Source: Erwinia sp. ErVv1 (GTDB lineage: Bacteria; Pseudomonadota; Gammaproteobacteria; Enterobacterales; Enterobacteriaceae). Taken from it: a stretch of DNA of 64,000 bases. Every line of letters begins with the position of its first letter. Position 1 is the first letter of the stretch. A program made the position numbers and the translations under genes. The stretch is taken from contig NZ_CDPK01000004.1 of NCBI RefSeq assembly GCF_900068895.1, positions 68,222 through 132,221 of the forward strand, given 5' to 3'. Positions 49,611 to 59,645 of this stretch are shown here, in pieces. Below the pieces are notes generated by a model. The model was not told the DNA's origin and searched no databases. It saw only the letters and a program-made list of their open reading frames with translations.

Positions 49611-50420
49611 CGGGCGTATCTTCGTCATCCGCTTGCAAAATTCAATTGTGAATAATCACGCACCTTATATTGTGGCATATCGTCATCACCGCGATACTGA
49701 TAATATTCACATGGCATTAAAAACAGTATTGACTCTTATTTTATAATGCGTAAAGTGGATTTCAACGGCACGAGAGAAGTTCTCGCCCGTTAAGTTGAAA
49801 GAGTTAATAAGTTGGATTTTTGAATATATTGCGATAAAGGCCACGAAGTTTGTTGTATGGGTTAGTCGCTGTGGACATTTGTTTTTCATTCACAGGACAA
49901 TGCTTTCAGGCCATGCAGTGAGCATCACCAATCGCAACGGGTGTAAATAAGCGCGATGATGTAAGGCTATGATTTACCAAGTAAATATCTTTGCTAACAG
50001 TGTTTTATCTTTACCTGTTTTGCAATGAAAGTACAGCCACGCATCAAAGAGTCTATATCGCGAGGGGAGTGTACTTGTTTAACCTGCCGTGACTCATGGT
50101 TCAAAAGGTTAGCAGGCTATTATTAACCGGTAAATATATGGGAGGTTCCACTGGATTTCTTAATCCCTAATATTATCTTTAATAAACATGTGCATTTAGA
50201 GTAGTACCAATAGCAGTAAAAACGTAATTAAGCCCATTAATGTTAAAGTTTGATTCTGTAGTACCTTAAAAGCCCTGACCGTTTCTGTCAGGGCTTTTAT
50301 CATTGTGGCGTACCTGACCCGGCCGTTGCGCGACCCGATCGTTTTCCTCCCTTTATAGCTACCTTTATAGCAACCTTCCGTTACGTGCTTTCCCGCTCGA
50401 AAAATAAAAAAAATTAACCC
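49611..50420. other. AT-rich intergenic region before the cspA-like gene
   Basis: 810 bases with no convincing protein gene. A strong free-standing terminator lies at 50268-50298 (listed). The part from 49750 to 50260 is AT-rich and could encode a small RNA ending at that hairpin, but no known RNA is recognised. Confidence 0.45.
50268..50298. terminator. Orphan intrinsic terminator
   Basis: A 12-bp perfect stem (aaaagccctgac / gtcagggctttt) with a 7-base loop and A/T runs on both sides, so it can work in either direction. No protein gene ends here on either strand. Confidence 0.75.
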
Positions 50421-50631
50421 TTGCTTAATCAACCCGATTGGGGCTAGTATCTGGTCATCGGTTTGGTACACAGACCTTATGAAAGCAGTTTTAGTAAAGC
50501 AGTCCTCAGTTCAAGTGTTATCTTAGATACCCTTCATCGTGAGCCTCCTCCTAAGTGCCCAATAAGTTTAATTCTGCTAAGCAGACCATCTTCGCCACAG
50601 TAAGTGGCTCAAAAAATGATAGGAAATATCT
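50421..50631 (+). promoter_or_regulatory. cspA-type promoter and long cold-shock leader
   Basis: A -35 TTGCTT (50421-50426) and -10 TAGTAT (50445-50450, 18-base spacing) precede a leader of about 170 bases. The leader begins cggtttggtacacagacc, closely similar to the E. coli cspA cold-box start, and contains gatacccttcatcgtg as in E. coli. In E. coli this RNA refolds on cooling to expose the ribosome site. Confidence 0.8.
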
Positions 50632-50844
50632 ATGTCTAACAAAATGACTGGTTTAGTAAAATGGTTTAACGCTGATAAAGGTTTCGGCTTCATCTCTCCA
50701 GAAGATGGCAGCAAAGATGTATTCGTACATTTCTCTGCAATCCAGAGCAGCGATTTCAAAACCTTAGATGAAGGCCAGAAAGTTGAGTTCTCTATCGAGA
50801 ACGGCGCTAAAGGTCCATCAGCTGTAAACGTTGTCGCGTTATAA
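50632..50844 (+). CDS. cspA: Major cold-shock protein, CspA type
   Basis: 70 residues of the cold-shock domain with RNA-binding motifs KGFGFISP (RNP1, about 15-22) and VFVHFSAI (RNP2, about 29-36). The start [17 protein letters not shown] and the long leader are those of the cold-induced CspA/CspB/CspG group rather than of constitutive CspE/CspC. It acts as an RNA chaperone. The symbol is by similarity; several paralogues are usual in these genomes. Confidence 0.88.
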   Translation: MSNKMTGLVKWFNADKGFGFISPEDGSKDVFVHFSAIQSSDFKTLDEGQKVEFSIENGAKGPSAVNVVAL

Positions 50845-50912
50845 TTCGCGAAACACACTAAAAATTACGATAGCGATGACGGCATCTGCCTGAGCAGTTG
50901 AAATTTAGTGAT

Positions 50913-50940
50913 AAAAAAACCGCCCTGTGCGGTTTTTTTT
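50913..50940 (+). terminator. Intrinsic terminator of cspA-like gene
   Basis: Stem accgc / gcggt flanked by seven A and eight T residues: a short but classical intrinsic terminator about 70 bases after the stop codon. Confidence 0.85.
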
Positions 50941-51173
50941 TGCCTGAAATTTGAGTAAAAGATCGCCTCCCCTGCATTTGTCATAACTGACGCCTGAATC
51001 ACCCCCGCTCCAGCCATCCACAGCGTTGACTGCTCTTCCAGTCTCCGCCTACGCTATCCGTTACTTTCTCAATGGCTTTGCCAAAGCGTGGGGAGCAAAA
51101 CCCGAGTGAATAAAGCGTATTGAACGTGTGGAGCGTTGGAGGGTAAAGCGTGATGCCCCGAGTGCCAGCCGAT

Positions 51174-51268
51174 GTGGCTATCGCAAGTCGAGGTGGCTAA
51201 CGTAAGCGGAAGTGGCTATCGCAAGTCGAGGTGGCTGTCTTAAGTCGAAGTGGCTAACGTAAAGCGAT
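51174..51268. repeat. Five degenerate 19-bp tandem repeats beside rnpB
   Basis: Five consecutive 19-base units of the form GTGGCTAtCGcAAGTCGAg at 51174, 51193, 51212, 51231 and 51250. Units 1 and 3 are identical; units 2 and 5 share GTGGCTAACGTAA. They lie about 100 bases beyond the 3' end of the RNase P RNA gene. No open frame uses them convincingly. Confidence 0.85.
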
Positions 51269-51363
51269 GTGCGGAAGTAAAAGACAGCCGCTGATGCATC
51301 CCGTCACCAGCCTCACATTTAATGTGAGCGACGGAAATACACCAGCGCCTTGTTTCTGAATGA

Positions 51364-51790
<427 letters not shown>

Positions 51791-51822
51791 GGCGCGGATA
51801 ATAGGGCATTCGGCGCGGTTTG

Positions 51823-52686
51823 TCACCCCTCTTGCTGATCCAGTGCGTACTTATAGAGCGCATTCTTTTTAACACCGTGAATTTCGGCGGTCAGCTGCGC
51901 GGCTTTTTTCAGCGGCAGCTCTTTTTGCAGCAGGCCCAGCGTGCGGAGCGCTTCAGGCGGTAGCGCATCCTCTTCAGCGTGAAAACCTTCCACGATCAGC
52001 ACCATCTCGCCCTTACGCCGGTTCTCATCCTCGCGCACCCACGCCAGCAGTTCTCCTACCGGCGCGCCGTGAATGCTTTCCCATGTTTTAGTAATTTCAC
52101 GGGCCAGCACCACATAGCGATCCATTCCCCATACCGTCACCATATCCTGTAGACTCTCCAGCAGGCGGTGGGTGGATTCGTAAAAAATCAGCGTGCGCGG
52201 CTCCTGCTCAAGAGCACGAAGCGTATCGCAGCGCCCTTTGCTTTTGGCGGGCAGAAACCCCTCGTAACAGAATCGATCGGACGGAAGTCCGGCCGCGCTT
52301 AATGCTGTAATGGCTGCGCAGGCACCCGGCAGGGGTACAACACGAATGCCTGCTTCACGGCACAGGCGAACCAGGTGATAACCCGGATCGTTGATGAGTG
52401 GCGTACCCGCGTCGGAAACCAGCGCAATGCTCTGCCCTTCCCGCAGCTTAGCCAGCAGCGATTCTGCTTTGTGCTGTTCATTATGATCGTGCAATGCGAA
52501 CAGGCGCGCATTGATGGCGAAATGTTGTAGCAACAGCCCGGTATGACGTGTATCTTCCGCTGCGATCAGATCGACGCCCGCGAGTACCATCAGGGCACGC
52601 TGGGTAATGTCACCCAGGTTACCGATCGGTGTGGGAACAATATAGAGCGTGCTGGCAGAAATATCTGCCCGATCGTGTTGTTTCAT
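51823..52686 (-). CDS. rsmI: 16S rRNA (cytidine1402-2'-O)-methyltransferase
   Basis: Methylates the ribose of C1402 in the ribosomal P site. 287 residues of the tetrapyrrole-methylase fold: [19 protein letters not shown] at the start, [16 protein letters not shown] (about 92-107) for SAM binding, and FYEGFLP. It is divergent from lpoA, as in E. coli (yraL). Confidence 0.93.
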   Translation of the reverse strand: MKQHDRADISASTLYIVPTPIGNLGDITQRALMVLAGVDLIAAEDTRHTGLLLQHFAINARLFALHDHNEQHKAESLLAKLREGQSIALVSDAGTPLINDPGYHLVRLCREAGIRVVPLPGACAAITALSAAGLPSDRFCYEGFLPAKSKGRCDTLRALEQEPRTLIFYESTHRLLESLQDMVTVWGMDRYVVLAREITKTWESIHGAPVGELLAWVREDENRRKGEMVLIVEGFHAEEDALPPEALRTLGLLQKELPLKKAAQLTAEIHGVKKNALYKYALDQQEG

Positions 52687-52748
52687 TGTGAGATCCGAAT
52701 TGCCGATTTAATATTGAGCATCTTGAAAAAAACATCACTGGATACAGT

Positions 52749-54869
52749 ATGCTTCCTTCGAAAGTCATTCATAACAAAGCAGGACGCTGCATGCCTGTTC
52801 TGCTGGCCGCCCTGATTTTTGCCGGATGTACCGGTCAGGCGCCGCAATCACCGACGGCAAACGTGCAGGGCAGCGCCCAGGGCACGTCCGACTACTACCT
52901 TCAGCAGATGCAGCAAAGCTCAGATGATAACAAGGTTGACTGGCAATTACTCGCAATCAGGGCGTTGTTGAAAGAAGGGAAGCTGCCCCAGGCTAAGGAC
53001 CAGATTGGCCAGCTGCCGCAAAAGCTCAGCGATAAGCAGCGTCAGGAGAGCCTGCTGCTTCAGGCAGAACTGCAAATAACCCAGCAGGACGCCAACGGCG
53101 CCAGCGCGCTGCTGAAGCAGATTGACGCGGGCTCATTGTCAAAAGACCAGCAGGTTCGCTACTACCAACTGCAAATTGCCGCGGCCCAGGGGCATCCATC
53201 GCTGGATCTGCTGCGCGCCTTAATCGCGCAGGAGCCGCTGCTGACAAATGCCGACAGGCAAAAAAATATTGATGCAACCTGGCAGGCGCTGGTTCAGCTC
53301 ACGCCAGAACAGCTCAGCAACATGGTGATCAATGCTAACGAAAATATCCTTCAGGGGTGGTTGGATCTGCTGAGCGTCTACCGGACTAACGGCAGCAACC
53401 CGGATATGCTCAAAGCGGGTATCAGCGACTGGCAGAAGCGCTACCCCTATAACCCGGCGGCTAAAATGCTACCATCGCCCCTGAGCCAGGTGCAGAATTT
53501 CCAGCAGTCGTCTACCGGTAAAATCGCCCTGCTCCTGCCGCTGAGCGGGCAGGCACAGGTGTTCGCTAATGCCATTCAGCGCGGCTTTAACGACGCGAAA
53601 AATGGTGTACTGTCGCAGTCACAGGCACCTGCTCAATCCTCAGCGCAGCCAGCGGCACCGTCAGCCTCCTCTGCGCCAGCCAATACCCCTGCCGTACAGA
53701 CAGCCGCAGGTACATCAGCGCCAGCCAATCAGGCTGCTGTCAGTACTTCTGCCGCTCAGGCTAATCAGCCAGCCGCCAACCCGTCGGGTGCGTCGGTTCA
53801 GACGCCAGCCGGAAATGCAGACAATGCTGCTGCTCAGGGCCAGCCTGCTCAGCAGAGCAGCCTTGCCGCACAGACCGCTCCGCCTTCCAGCGCGACGCAG
53901 GTTCAGGTTTACGACACCAGTTCTCAGCCCATTGACCAGGTGCTGGCAAAAGCCCAGCAGGATGGCGCAACGCTGGTGGTCGGTCCGCTGCTGAAAAGCA
54001 ACGTAGAGCAGTTAGCTAACGTGCAGACTCCACTGAACATTCTCGCCCTGAACGAACCTGAGTCTGTCCAGAACCATCCGAATCTCTGTTACTTTGCGCT
54101 TTCTCCTGAAGACGAAGCCCGCGATGCCGCCCATCATATGTGGGACCAGGGCAAACGTGCTCCGCTATTGATGGTGCCACGCAGCTCGCTGGGTGACCGC
54201 GTAAGCAAAGCCTTCGCAACTGAATGGCAGAAGCTGGGCGGGAACACCGTTCTGCAACAGCAATTTGGTTCAACGGGAGAACTGAAGCAGGGCATTAACA
54301 GCGGAGCAGGCCTGCGCCTGAGCGGTACGCCGATTACGACTCAGCCGCAGCAGCCGCAGGGCGTGACCATTGCCGGTCTGACCATTCCCGCCCCGGTGCA
54401 GGATACTTCGCCCTCTTCTGCCGACGGCGGCAGCGTAGACTCGGTATATATCGTCGCGACGCAGGGGGAGATGGCGCTGATCAAGCCGATGATTTCAATG
54501 CGCACCAGCAGCCGCAGCATGGTACAGCTCTATGCCAGCTCACGCAGCAACCAGGCCGGTGCCGGTCCGGACTATCGTCTTGAAATGGAGGGTGTGCAGT
54601 TTAGCGACGCGCCGCTGCTTTCAGGCAGCAATCCGGCGCTAATGCAGCAGGCAGCGAAAACATTTAACAATGACTACTCGCTGGTTCGCCTGTATGCCAT
54701 GGGCGTTGATGCCTGGACGCTGGCTAACCATTTTAATGAGATGCGTCAGCTGCCCGGCTTCCAGATCAAAGGAGAAACCGGTAGCCTGAACGCGTCACAG
54801 GACTGCGTGATCAACAGGAAGTTGATATGGAACCAGTATCGCCAGGGGCAAATCGTTCCGGCATCCTGA
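52749..54869 (+). CDS. lpoA: Penicillin-binding protein 1A activator lipoprotein
   Basis: An outer-membrane lipoprotein that reaches through the periplasm to stimulate PBP1A in peptidoglycan synthesis. 706 residues: lipobox IFAGC with lipidated Cys27, an N-terminal TPR-like helical domain (about 30-255), and a C-terminal periplasmic-binding-protein-like domain (from about 257, [20 protein letters not shown]) that is interrupted by a long Ala/Gln/Pro/Ser-rich linker (about 285-385). A second loop rich in Gln and Pro lies near 530. The linker is longer than in E. coli LpoA (678 aa). Confidence 0.93.
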   Translation: MLPSKVIHNKAGRCMPVLLAALIFAGCTGQAPQSPTANVQGSAQGTSDYYLQQMQQSSDDNKVDWQLLAIRALLKEGKLPQAKDQIGQLPQKLSDKQRQESLLLQAELQITQQDANGASALLKQIDAGSLSKDQQVRYYQLQIAAAQGHPSLDLLRALIAQEPLLTNADRQKNIDATWQALVQLTPEQLSNMVINANENILQGWLDLLSVYRTNGSNPDMLKAGISDWQKRYPYNPAAKMLPSPLSQVQNFQQSSTGKIALLLPLSGQAQVFANAIQRGFNDAKNGVLSQSQAPAQSSAQPAAPSASSAPANTPAVQTAAGTSAPANQAAVSTSAAQANQPAANPSGASVQTPAGNADNAAAQGQPAQQSSLAAQTAPPSSATQVQVYDTSSQPIDQVLAKAQQDGATLVVGPLLKSNVEQLANVQTPLNILALNEPESVQNHPNLCYFALSPEDEARDAAHHMWDQGKRAPLLMVPRSSLGDRVSKAFATEWQKLGGNTVLQQQFGSTGELKQGINSGAGLRLSGTPITTQPQQPQGVTIAGLTIPAPVQDTSPSSADGGSVDSVYIVATQGEMALIKPMISMRTSSRSMVQLYASSRSNQAGAGPDYRLEMEGVQFSDAPLLSGSNPALMQQAAKTFNNDYSLVRLYAMGVDAWTLANHFNEMRQLPGFQIKGETGSLNASQDCVINRKLIWNQYRQGQIVPAS

Positions 54870-55219
54870 GTCGCCAGCAGACAGGGGCGGGCTTTGAACA
54901 ACAGGCCCGCCGCCTGCTGGAGAATGCAGGATTAACGTTTGTTTCAGCCAACGTTCGCTTTCGCTGCGGGGAAATTGACCTGATCATGCGGGATGCGCAT
55001 ACGTGGGTTTTTGTGGAAGTACGCTACCGTCGCAACGCGCTGTATGGCGGCGCAGCGGCAAGCGTGACGCGAAGCAAACAGCAAAAGCTGCTGCGCACTG
55101 CCGCGCTGTGGCTACGCGGGCATGGAGCCAGCCTCGATACCACTGACTGCCGCTTTGACGTGGTGGCGATGACCGGGACACAGGTCGAGTGGTTGCCCAA
55201 TGCATTTACGGCAGCGTAG
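54827..55219 (+). CDS. yraN: YraN (UPF0102) nuclease-like protein
   Basis: 130 residues of the UPF0102 family with a PD-(D/E)xK-type core: [11 protein letters not shown] (Glu49, Asp51) and VFVEVRYRR (Glu64). The start overlaps the lpoA end by 43 bases. The role is unproven; a link to recombination or cell separation has been proposed in other bacteria. Confidence 0.9.
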   Translation: MEPVSPGANRSGILSRQQTGAGFEQQARRLLENAGLTFVSANVRFRCGEIDLIMRDAHTWVFVEVRYRRNALYGGAAASVTRSKQQKLLRTAALWLRGHGASLDTTDCRFDVVAMTGTQVEWLPNAFTAA

Positions 55220-55249
55220 CTGTCCGCCAATACGAGCCAGGTGAAAGAA

Positions 55250-55840
55250 GTGCTGGAAAGAATAAAAGTCTGTTTTACCGAGAGTATTCAAACACAGATT
55301 GCTGCAGCAGAAGCGCTGCCGGATGCGATCTCCCACGCGGCTATGGCTATCGTTCAGTCGCTGTTAAATGGCAACAAAATTTTGAGCTGCGGCAATGGCA
55401 CCTCAAGCGCAAACGCCCAGCACTTTGCCGCCAGCATGATTAACCGTTTTGAAACCGAACGTCCAAGCCTGCCTGCGATTGCACTCAGTGCTGATAATAT
55501 CCTGCTGACGGCTATCGGTAACGATCGTCTGCACGATGAAGTTTACGCCAAGCAGGTTCGGGCGTTGGGCCACACTGGCGATATCCTGCTGGCTATTTCA
55601 ACGCGCGGCAACGGCCGTGATATTGTGAAAGCCGTAGAGGCCGCCGTCACGCGGGATATGACAATAGTGGCGCTTACCGGCTATGACGGCGGCGAGCTGG
55701 CCGGATTACTGGGGCCACAGGATGTAGAAATTCGTATTCCCTCGCACAGAAGCGCGAGGATCCAGGAAATGCATATGTTAACCGTAAATTGCCTGTGTGA
55801 TTTAATCGATAACACGCTTTTTCCCCAGCAGGACGTTTAA
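55250..55840 (+). CDS. diaA: DnaA initiator-associating protein DiaA
   Basis: A 196-residue SIS-domain tetramer that binds DnaA and promotes its assembly at oriC. It retains [21 protein letters not shown] and [20 protein letters not shown]. The GTG at 55250 was chosen: AGGTGA lies six bases upstream and the start then aligns with E. coli MQERIK. An earlier in-frame GTG at 55241 would bury this ribosome site. Confidence 0.9.
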   Translation: MLERIKVCFTESIQTQIAAAEALPDAISHAAMAIVQSLLNGNKILSCGNGTSSANAQHFAASMINRFETERPSLPAIALSADNILLTAIGNDRLHDEVYAKQVRALGHTGDILLAISTRGNGRDIVKAVEAAVTRDMTIVALTGYDGGELAGLLGPQDVEIRIPSHRSARIQEMHMLTVNCLCDLIDNTLFPQQDV

Positions 55841-55850
55841 AGGAGCTTAA

Positions 55851-56423
55851 ATGAAGGCATTCTCTGCACTTGCCATTATTCTTACCGCGCTGATGCTTCA
55901 GGGCTGCGTGGCCGCCGTAGTAGGCAGCGCAGCGGTTGCAACTAAAACCGCAACCGATCCCCGCACCGTGGGCACCCAGGTGGATGACGGCACCTTAGAG
56001 TTGCGCGTAAGCAACGCGCTGTCCAAAGATCAGCAGATCAAAAACGATGCGCATATTTCCGCTACCGCATACCAGGGCAAGGTTCTCCTCAGCGGGCAGG
56101 CACCCACTGCTGACGTTGCCAGCCGAGCCAAACAGATCGCCATGGGCGTAGATGGAGCAACGGAGGTCTATAATGAGATCCGTACCGGCGATAAAGCCAC
56201 CTTCGGCACCGCCTCTTCGGATACGTGGATAACCACCAAAGTGCGTTCGCAGCTGCTGTCGAGCGATCAGGTGAAGTCTTCTAACGTTAAGGTGACCACC
56301 GAAAATGGCGAAGTTTTCCTGCTGGGTCTGGTAACAGAGAGTGAAGCCAAAGCGGCAGCAGATATTGCCAGCCGCGTTGGCGGCGTGAAACACGTCACGA
56401 CGGCTTTTACAATTCTTAAATAG
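55851..56423 (+). CDS. dolP: Outer-membrane lipoprotein with two BON domains, DolP
   Basis: 190 residues: lipobox LMLQGC (Cys19), then two BON domains (about 45-113 and 122-190) that bind anionic phospholipids at the division site in E. coli. It supports outer-membrane integrity and BAM function. Ten bases after diaA, so it ends the lpoA-yraN-diaA-dolP unit. Confidence 0.93.
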   Translation: MKAFSALAIILTALMLQGCVAAVVGSAAVATKTATDPRTVGTQVDDGTLELRVSNALSKDQQIKNDAHISATAYQGKVLLSGQAPTADVASRAKQIAMGVDGATEVYNEIRTGDKATFGTASSDTWITTKVRSQLLSSDQVKSSNVKVTTENGEVFLLGLVTESEAKAAADIASRVGGVKHVTTAFTILK

Positions 56424-56430
56424 CCTGACA

Positions 56431-56460
56431 GCCGCCCGTGTAGCGTTTTACACGGGCGGC
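56431..56460. terminator. Convergent terminator between dolP and the PRD regulator
   Basis: Perfect 12-bp stem (gccgcccgtgta / tacacgggcggc) with a six-base loop in the gap between two convergent genes; it can serve both. Confidence 0.75.
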
Positions 56461-56477
56461 CACGCTGCCGCTGCGCT

Positions 56478-58388
56478 TTATAACCGACTCAAACAGTCCA
56501 TTGCCACCGCCTTGAAACTGTCAAAATCCGTGCTGTCCCGCAGCCGCACCATCGCCCTTTCGCGCATAAACGTCACAAACAGATCGTATATGGCCATCGC
56601 CTCTTCATATTCCGTCTTGCTGATCGCCAGCAGAAAAATGACGCAGGCCGTTTCATCCCCCCAGCTAATTCCCTGCGGAGCCAGCACGGTGTAAACCACC
56701 GTTTTCTTGGCTAACAGTCCTAACGCGTGCGGCAGGGCGATCCCCTCGCCCAGCATGGTGCTGACGATGGCCTCACGCTCCTCCACCGAGGGGAAGAACG
56801 CTGCATCCACCACGCCTTCCTGTTCCAGCTCATCGCAGAGCGTTCTGAACAGTTCGGACTGGGTCATGGGTCTGTCGATGATGCGGAAGTGGCTGGCGTC
56901 AAAAAACTTCTCCAGCATATAAGGCCGGGTGCGATCGACCAGCACCAGCTTGCCAATCTGCTCCAGCTGATAGTCGGTGGGAAAAGGCGACATCACCACG
57001 ACGGGCTTGTCCTTTTCGCTCAGGCGGGCTGTGGAGATAACAAAATCCTCCTCAACGCTACCCTGCTGCTCATACTGTCGAAGCGAAACAATATTACTGA
57101 CCACGATCTGCGGATATTTCCGCATCAGCATGGCCTGGATCATCCGCACGGTGGAGTTACCCGTATCGCATACCAGCAAAACCTGCGGATGCCGCTGATA
57201 GCCTACGTTGTAATGCCGTTCCAGCCCCACGCCGATATGCAGAACCAGAAAGCCAATTTCGTTTTCGCTAATCACATAGGGGGTGTATTTCCCCCAGCTT
57301 GATACCGCCGCCAGCGTCACGTCGTACGCCAGCGGGTAGTGCTGCTTGATATTGGTCAGCAACGGATTAGGAATATTAATCTGGTAGCGCATCCGCGTAA
57401 TCATCGTTTTGATATGCGTCAGCAGGTCTGCACGAAGCTGTGGATCGTTTTGCAGATTGAAATTGTACTGGGTATTGATATAGCTAAGAATGTAGTTAAC
57501 CAGCGATTCGCCATCGTCCGGGCTGATGGCGCTGGGAGCAATCTCCTCAATTCGCCTTGCGGCAATGTTCACCCGCAGATAAGCCTCCTCGGAGGGCGAG
57601 ATATCCTTACCGGTAACAGGCCGCAGCAGGTTGACGATATGGCGGGCCGCATCCCGTACGTCTTCATCCACATCTTCCGCGCTAAAGTCAGAGAGCGGGT
57701 GACCTTCGCTGATGCGCCTTACCGCTACCGCACAGTAGAGGCGCAGATAAAACTCGCTGTCGTCAGTCATACGAATATGGAAGCGGCTGAAGCACTGCTG
57801 TAATAAAGGCTGTAGCTGGTCGAGAATACCGCTGTTCAGCGCCTCGATATTGAGCAGCGGGTTATCGCTGTCTTCCAGCGCAATCTGGTAGAGCAAATCG
57901 GTCAGACAGGTGCGAATCGCCACTTCACTGCCGAACAGCTTCATTCCATAGCGCGGCTTGGTTTCAACCGACAGTTTGTAGCGTCCCAGCCACTCTCTTA
58001 CCTCAGCCATATCGCTCTGTAGCGTGGCGCGGCTGACAAACCATTCGTCCGCCAGGTCCTCCAGCTTAAGGGAAAAAGCAGAGGTGAGAAAACGGGTCAG
58101 CAGGTAGTGTACCCGTGCGGCAGAGGTACGCGGAACCCGCAGATGGGAAGGAGACTGCTGCTGTAGCAGGCTATAGCGGACGGCATCGTCGATCTTAAGC
58201 TGATAGCCTTCTCCGCGATTCAGTACAAAGCGCGCGCCGTGATCCACCAGCATCCCGTTGAGGGCTGTCACATCGGTGCGCACGGTGCGCGTCGAAACGT
58301 TGAAGCGGCGTGCCAGTTCATCCTGAGGCAACGTCTCGTTTTGGAGCAGGTCATACAGCTGAGCAAGGCGTTGGTTAGGAAATCTCAC
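56478..58388 (-). CDS. PRD-containing, PTS-controlled transcription regulator with EIIB- and EIIA-like domains
   Basis: 636 residues of the MtlR/LicR activator type. Two helix-turn-helix regions (QDELARRFNVSTRTVRTDV near 22-40 and LADEWFVSRATLQSD near 112-126), PRD1 (about 185-290), PRD2 (about 295-400) with His325 and His384, a EIIB-like domain with Cys407 (VCDTGNST), and a fructose/mannitol-type EIIA domain with His554 (IALPHA). PRD1 seems to lack both usual histidines. PTS phosphate should thus switch it through PRD2, EIIB and EIIA. It is transcribed in the same direction as the upstream lactonase and sugar-acid operon, and is the probable activator of that operon. Confidence 0.88.
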   Translation of the reverse strand: MRFPNQRLAQLYDLLQNETLPQDELARRFNVSTRTVRTDVTALNGMLVDHGARFVLNRGEGYQLKIDDAVRYSLLQQQSPSHLRVPRTSAARVHYLLTRFLTSAFSLKLEDLADEWFVSRATLQSDMAEVREWLGRYKLSVETKPRYGMKLFGSEVAIRTCLTDLLYQIALEDSDNPLLNIEALNSGILDQLQPLLQQCFSRFHIRMTDDSEFYLRLYCAVAVRRISEGHPLSDFSAEDVDEDVRDAARHIVNLLRPVTGKDISPSEEAYLRVNIAARRIEEIAPSAISPDDGESLVNYILSYINTQYNFNLQNDPQLRADLLTHIKTMITRMRYQINIPNPLLTNIKQHYPLAYDVTLAAVSSWGKYTPYVISENEIGFLVLHIGVGLERHYNVGYQRHPQVLLVCDTGNSTVRMIQAMLMRKYPQIVVSNIVSLRQYEQQGSVEEDFVISTARLSEKDKPVVVMSPFPTDYQLEQIGKLVLVDRTRPYMLEKFFDASHFRIIDRPMTQSELFRTLCDELEQEGVVDAAFFPSVEEREAIVSTMLGEGIALPHALGLLAKKTVVYTVLAPQGISWGDETACVIFLLAISKTEYEEAMAIYDLFVTFMRERAMVRLRDSTDFDSFKAVAMDCLSRL

Positions 58389-58443
58389 GATTTCTCCCGT
58401 CTTTATTGAGCCGGTCAGCGCGTCCGACTCGGGTTACAAAATG

Positions 58444-59586
58444 CTAAGGCGTGAGCACCAGCTGTGAGGGTGCGCCAACGGCCGTATAGTCCTGGGTAAA
58501 AGAGAGCGCGCCGCTGCTATCCACCCGGAAGCGCGTGATGTTATCGCTGCGCTGATTGATGGCGTAAAGCGTCTTACCATCGTGAGAGAGCGTAAGGGTG
58601 CGCGTGTAGTCACCTCGCGTCCAGACGTCATCTTTATGGCTCAGCGCACCACTGGTTCCAATAGCAAAATGCGCAATGCTATTGTGCAGCCGGTTCGCCA
58701 CGTAGAGATTCTTACCCGCTTTATCAATGACCAGCCCGGCGGCAAAGCTGGTGCCTTTATAGCCGTCGGGCAATGCAGAAACCGTAGCCCCCTCAGTCAG
58801 GACGCCGGTTTTCGCGTTAAGCCGATAGCGAGTTAACGTTGAAGCCTCTTCATTGATCAGATACAGCGCGCTGCCGTCCGGTTGGAAAACGAAATGCCGT
58901 GGGCCTGCGCCCGCAGAAGATGCCGGGATCCATGCGGGCGTATTAGGCTGTAGCTGGCCCGCGTTGTTCAGGCGATACTGATAGATGCGATCCAGCCCCA
59001 AATCGGTCGAGAAGACAAATTTTCCGCTGGGATCGCTGGCGATCATATGCGCATGCGGACCGTTATGGTCGCTTGCCGCAAAACTCCCTTCGACCGCCGC
59101 CGCTGGGTGGCTGGCACCGGCTGGCCCACTGTCCTGCTGCGTATCGCTGGCTTCTCCCAGGCGGCCATCGGCCTGCACCGGCAGAACCGCTTTACTCCCA
59201 CTAACGTAGTTAGCAACCAGCAAATACCTGCCGTCCGGGGTCAGAGAAAGGTATACCGGTCCGGCCCCCTGCGAACTGACCTCATTCAGCTTTGTCAGGC
59301 TGCCATCCCCATTGATGGTATAGGCAGCCACCGTCCCTTTCTCGCTCTCACTGGCAACGTAGAGCGTTTTCCCTTTGGCATCAAGGGTAAGCTGCGCCGC
59401 ATTTGCCTGATGACTTACCAGCGTTTTATCACTCAGTGCGCCATCGTGCGGGCTAACCTGGAAGCGGTAGACGCCCTCACCGTTGGGATTATAAGTACCG
59501 ACATAAGCATACTGTGCATGGGCCGCCAGCGAAGTGGCGGCTATCAGGGATAATGAGAGGACGGTAATTAACGGGCCGTTGCGCAT
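58444..59586 (-). CDS. Exported beta-propeller lactonase (YbhE/Pgl-like)
   Basis: 380 residues from the ATG at 59586, which has AGGA nicely spaced; an upstream ATG adds four residues. A signal peptide (MRNGPLITVLSLSLIAATSL then AAHA|QY) sends it to the periplasm, unlike cytoplasmic E. coli Pgl. The seven-bladed propeller repeats are visible (for example YVGTYNPNGEGVYRF, NGPHAHMIASDPSGKFVFST, GAGPRHFVFQPDGSALYLIN). The family opens sugar lactones such as 6-phosphogluconolactone. Export suggests a non-phosphorylated aldonolactone, perhaps giving the sugar acid used by the adjacent operon. Confidence 0.85.
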   Translation of the reverse strand: MRNGPLITVLSLSLIAATSLAAHAQYAYVGTYNPNGEGVYRFQVSPHDGALSDKTLVSHQANAAQLTLDAKGKTLYVASESEKGTVAAYTINGDGSLTKLNEVSSQGAGPVYLSLTPDGRYLLVANYVSGSKAVLPVQADGRLGEASDTQQDSGPAGASHPAAAVEGSFAASDHNGPHAHMIASDPSGKFVFSTDLGLDRIYQYRLNNAGQLQPNTPAWIPASSAGAGPRHFVFQPDGSALYLINEEASTLTRYRLNAKTGVLTEGATVSALPDGYKGTSFAAGLVIDKAGKNLYVANRLHNSIAHFAIGTSGALSHKDDVWTRGDYTRTLTLSHDGKTLYAINQRSDNITRFRVDSSGALSFTQDYTAVGAPSQLVLTP

Positions 59587-59645
59587 GGTGATCCTCATTC
59601 AGAAAAGAGGCCGACCAGCCTCGGTCTCAGGCTGGTCGGGCGGGC

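Noticed and set aside
49369-49638. N-terminal extension of the YecA-type protein including the RRQTPDA repeat
   Set aside because: The ATG at 49368 has a strong ribosome site and matches the family start. The extension has none, so it was not annotated as coding, although the repeat is reported as a possible phase-variable tract.
50195-50236. Minus-strand 13-residue Leu-rich mini-frame (MGLITFLLLLVLL) resembling Ibs-type toxins or a leader peptide
   Set aside because: No ribosome site is visible and the region is AT-rich, so a short hydrophobic frame is expected by chance.
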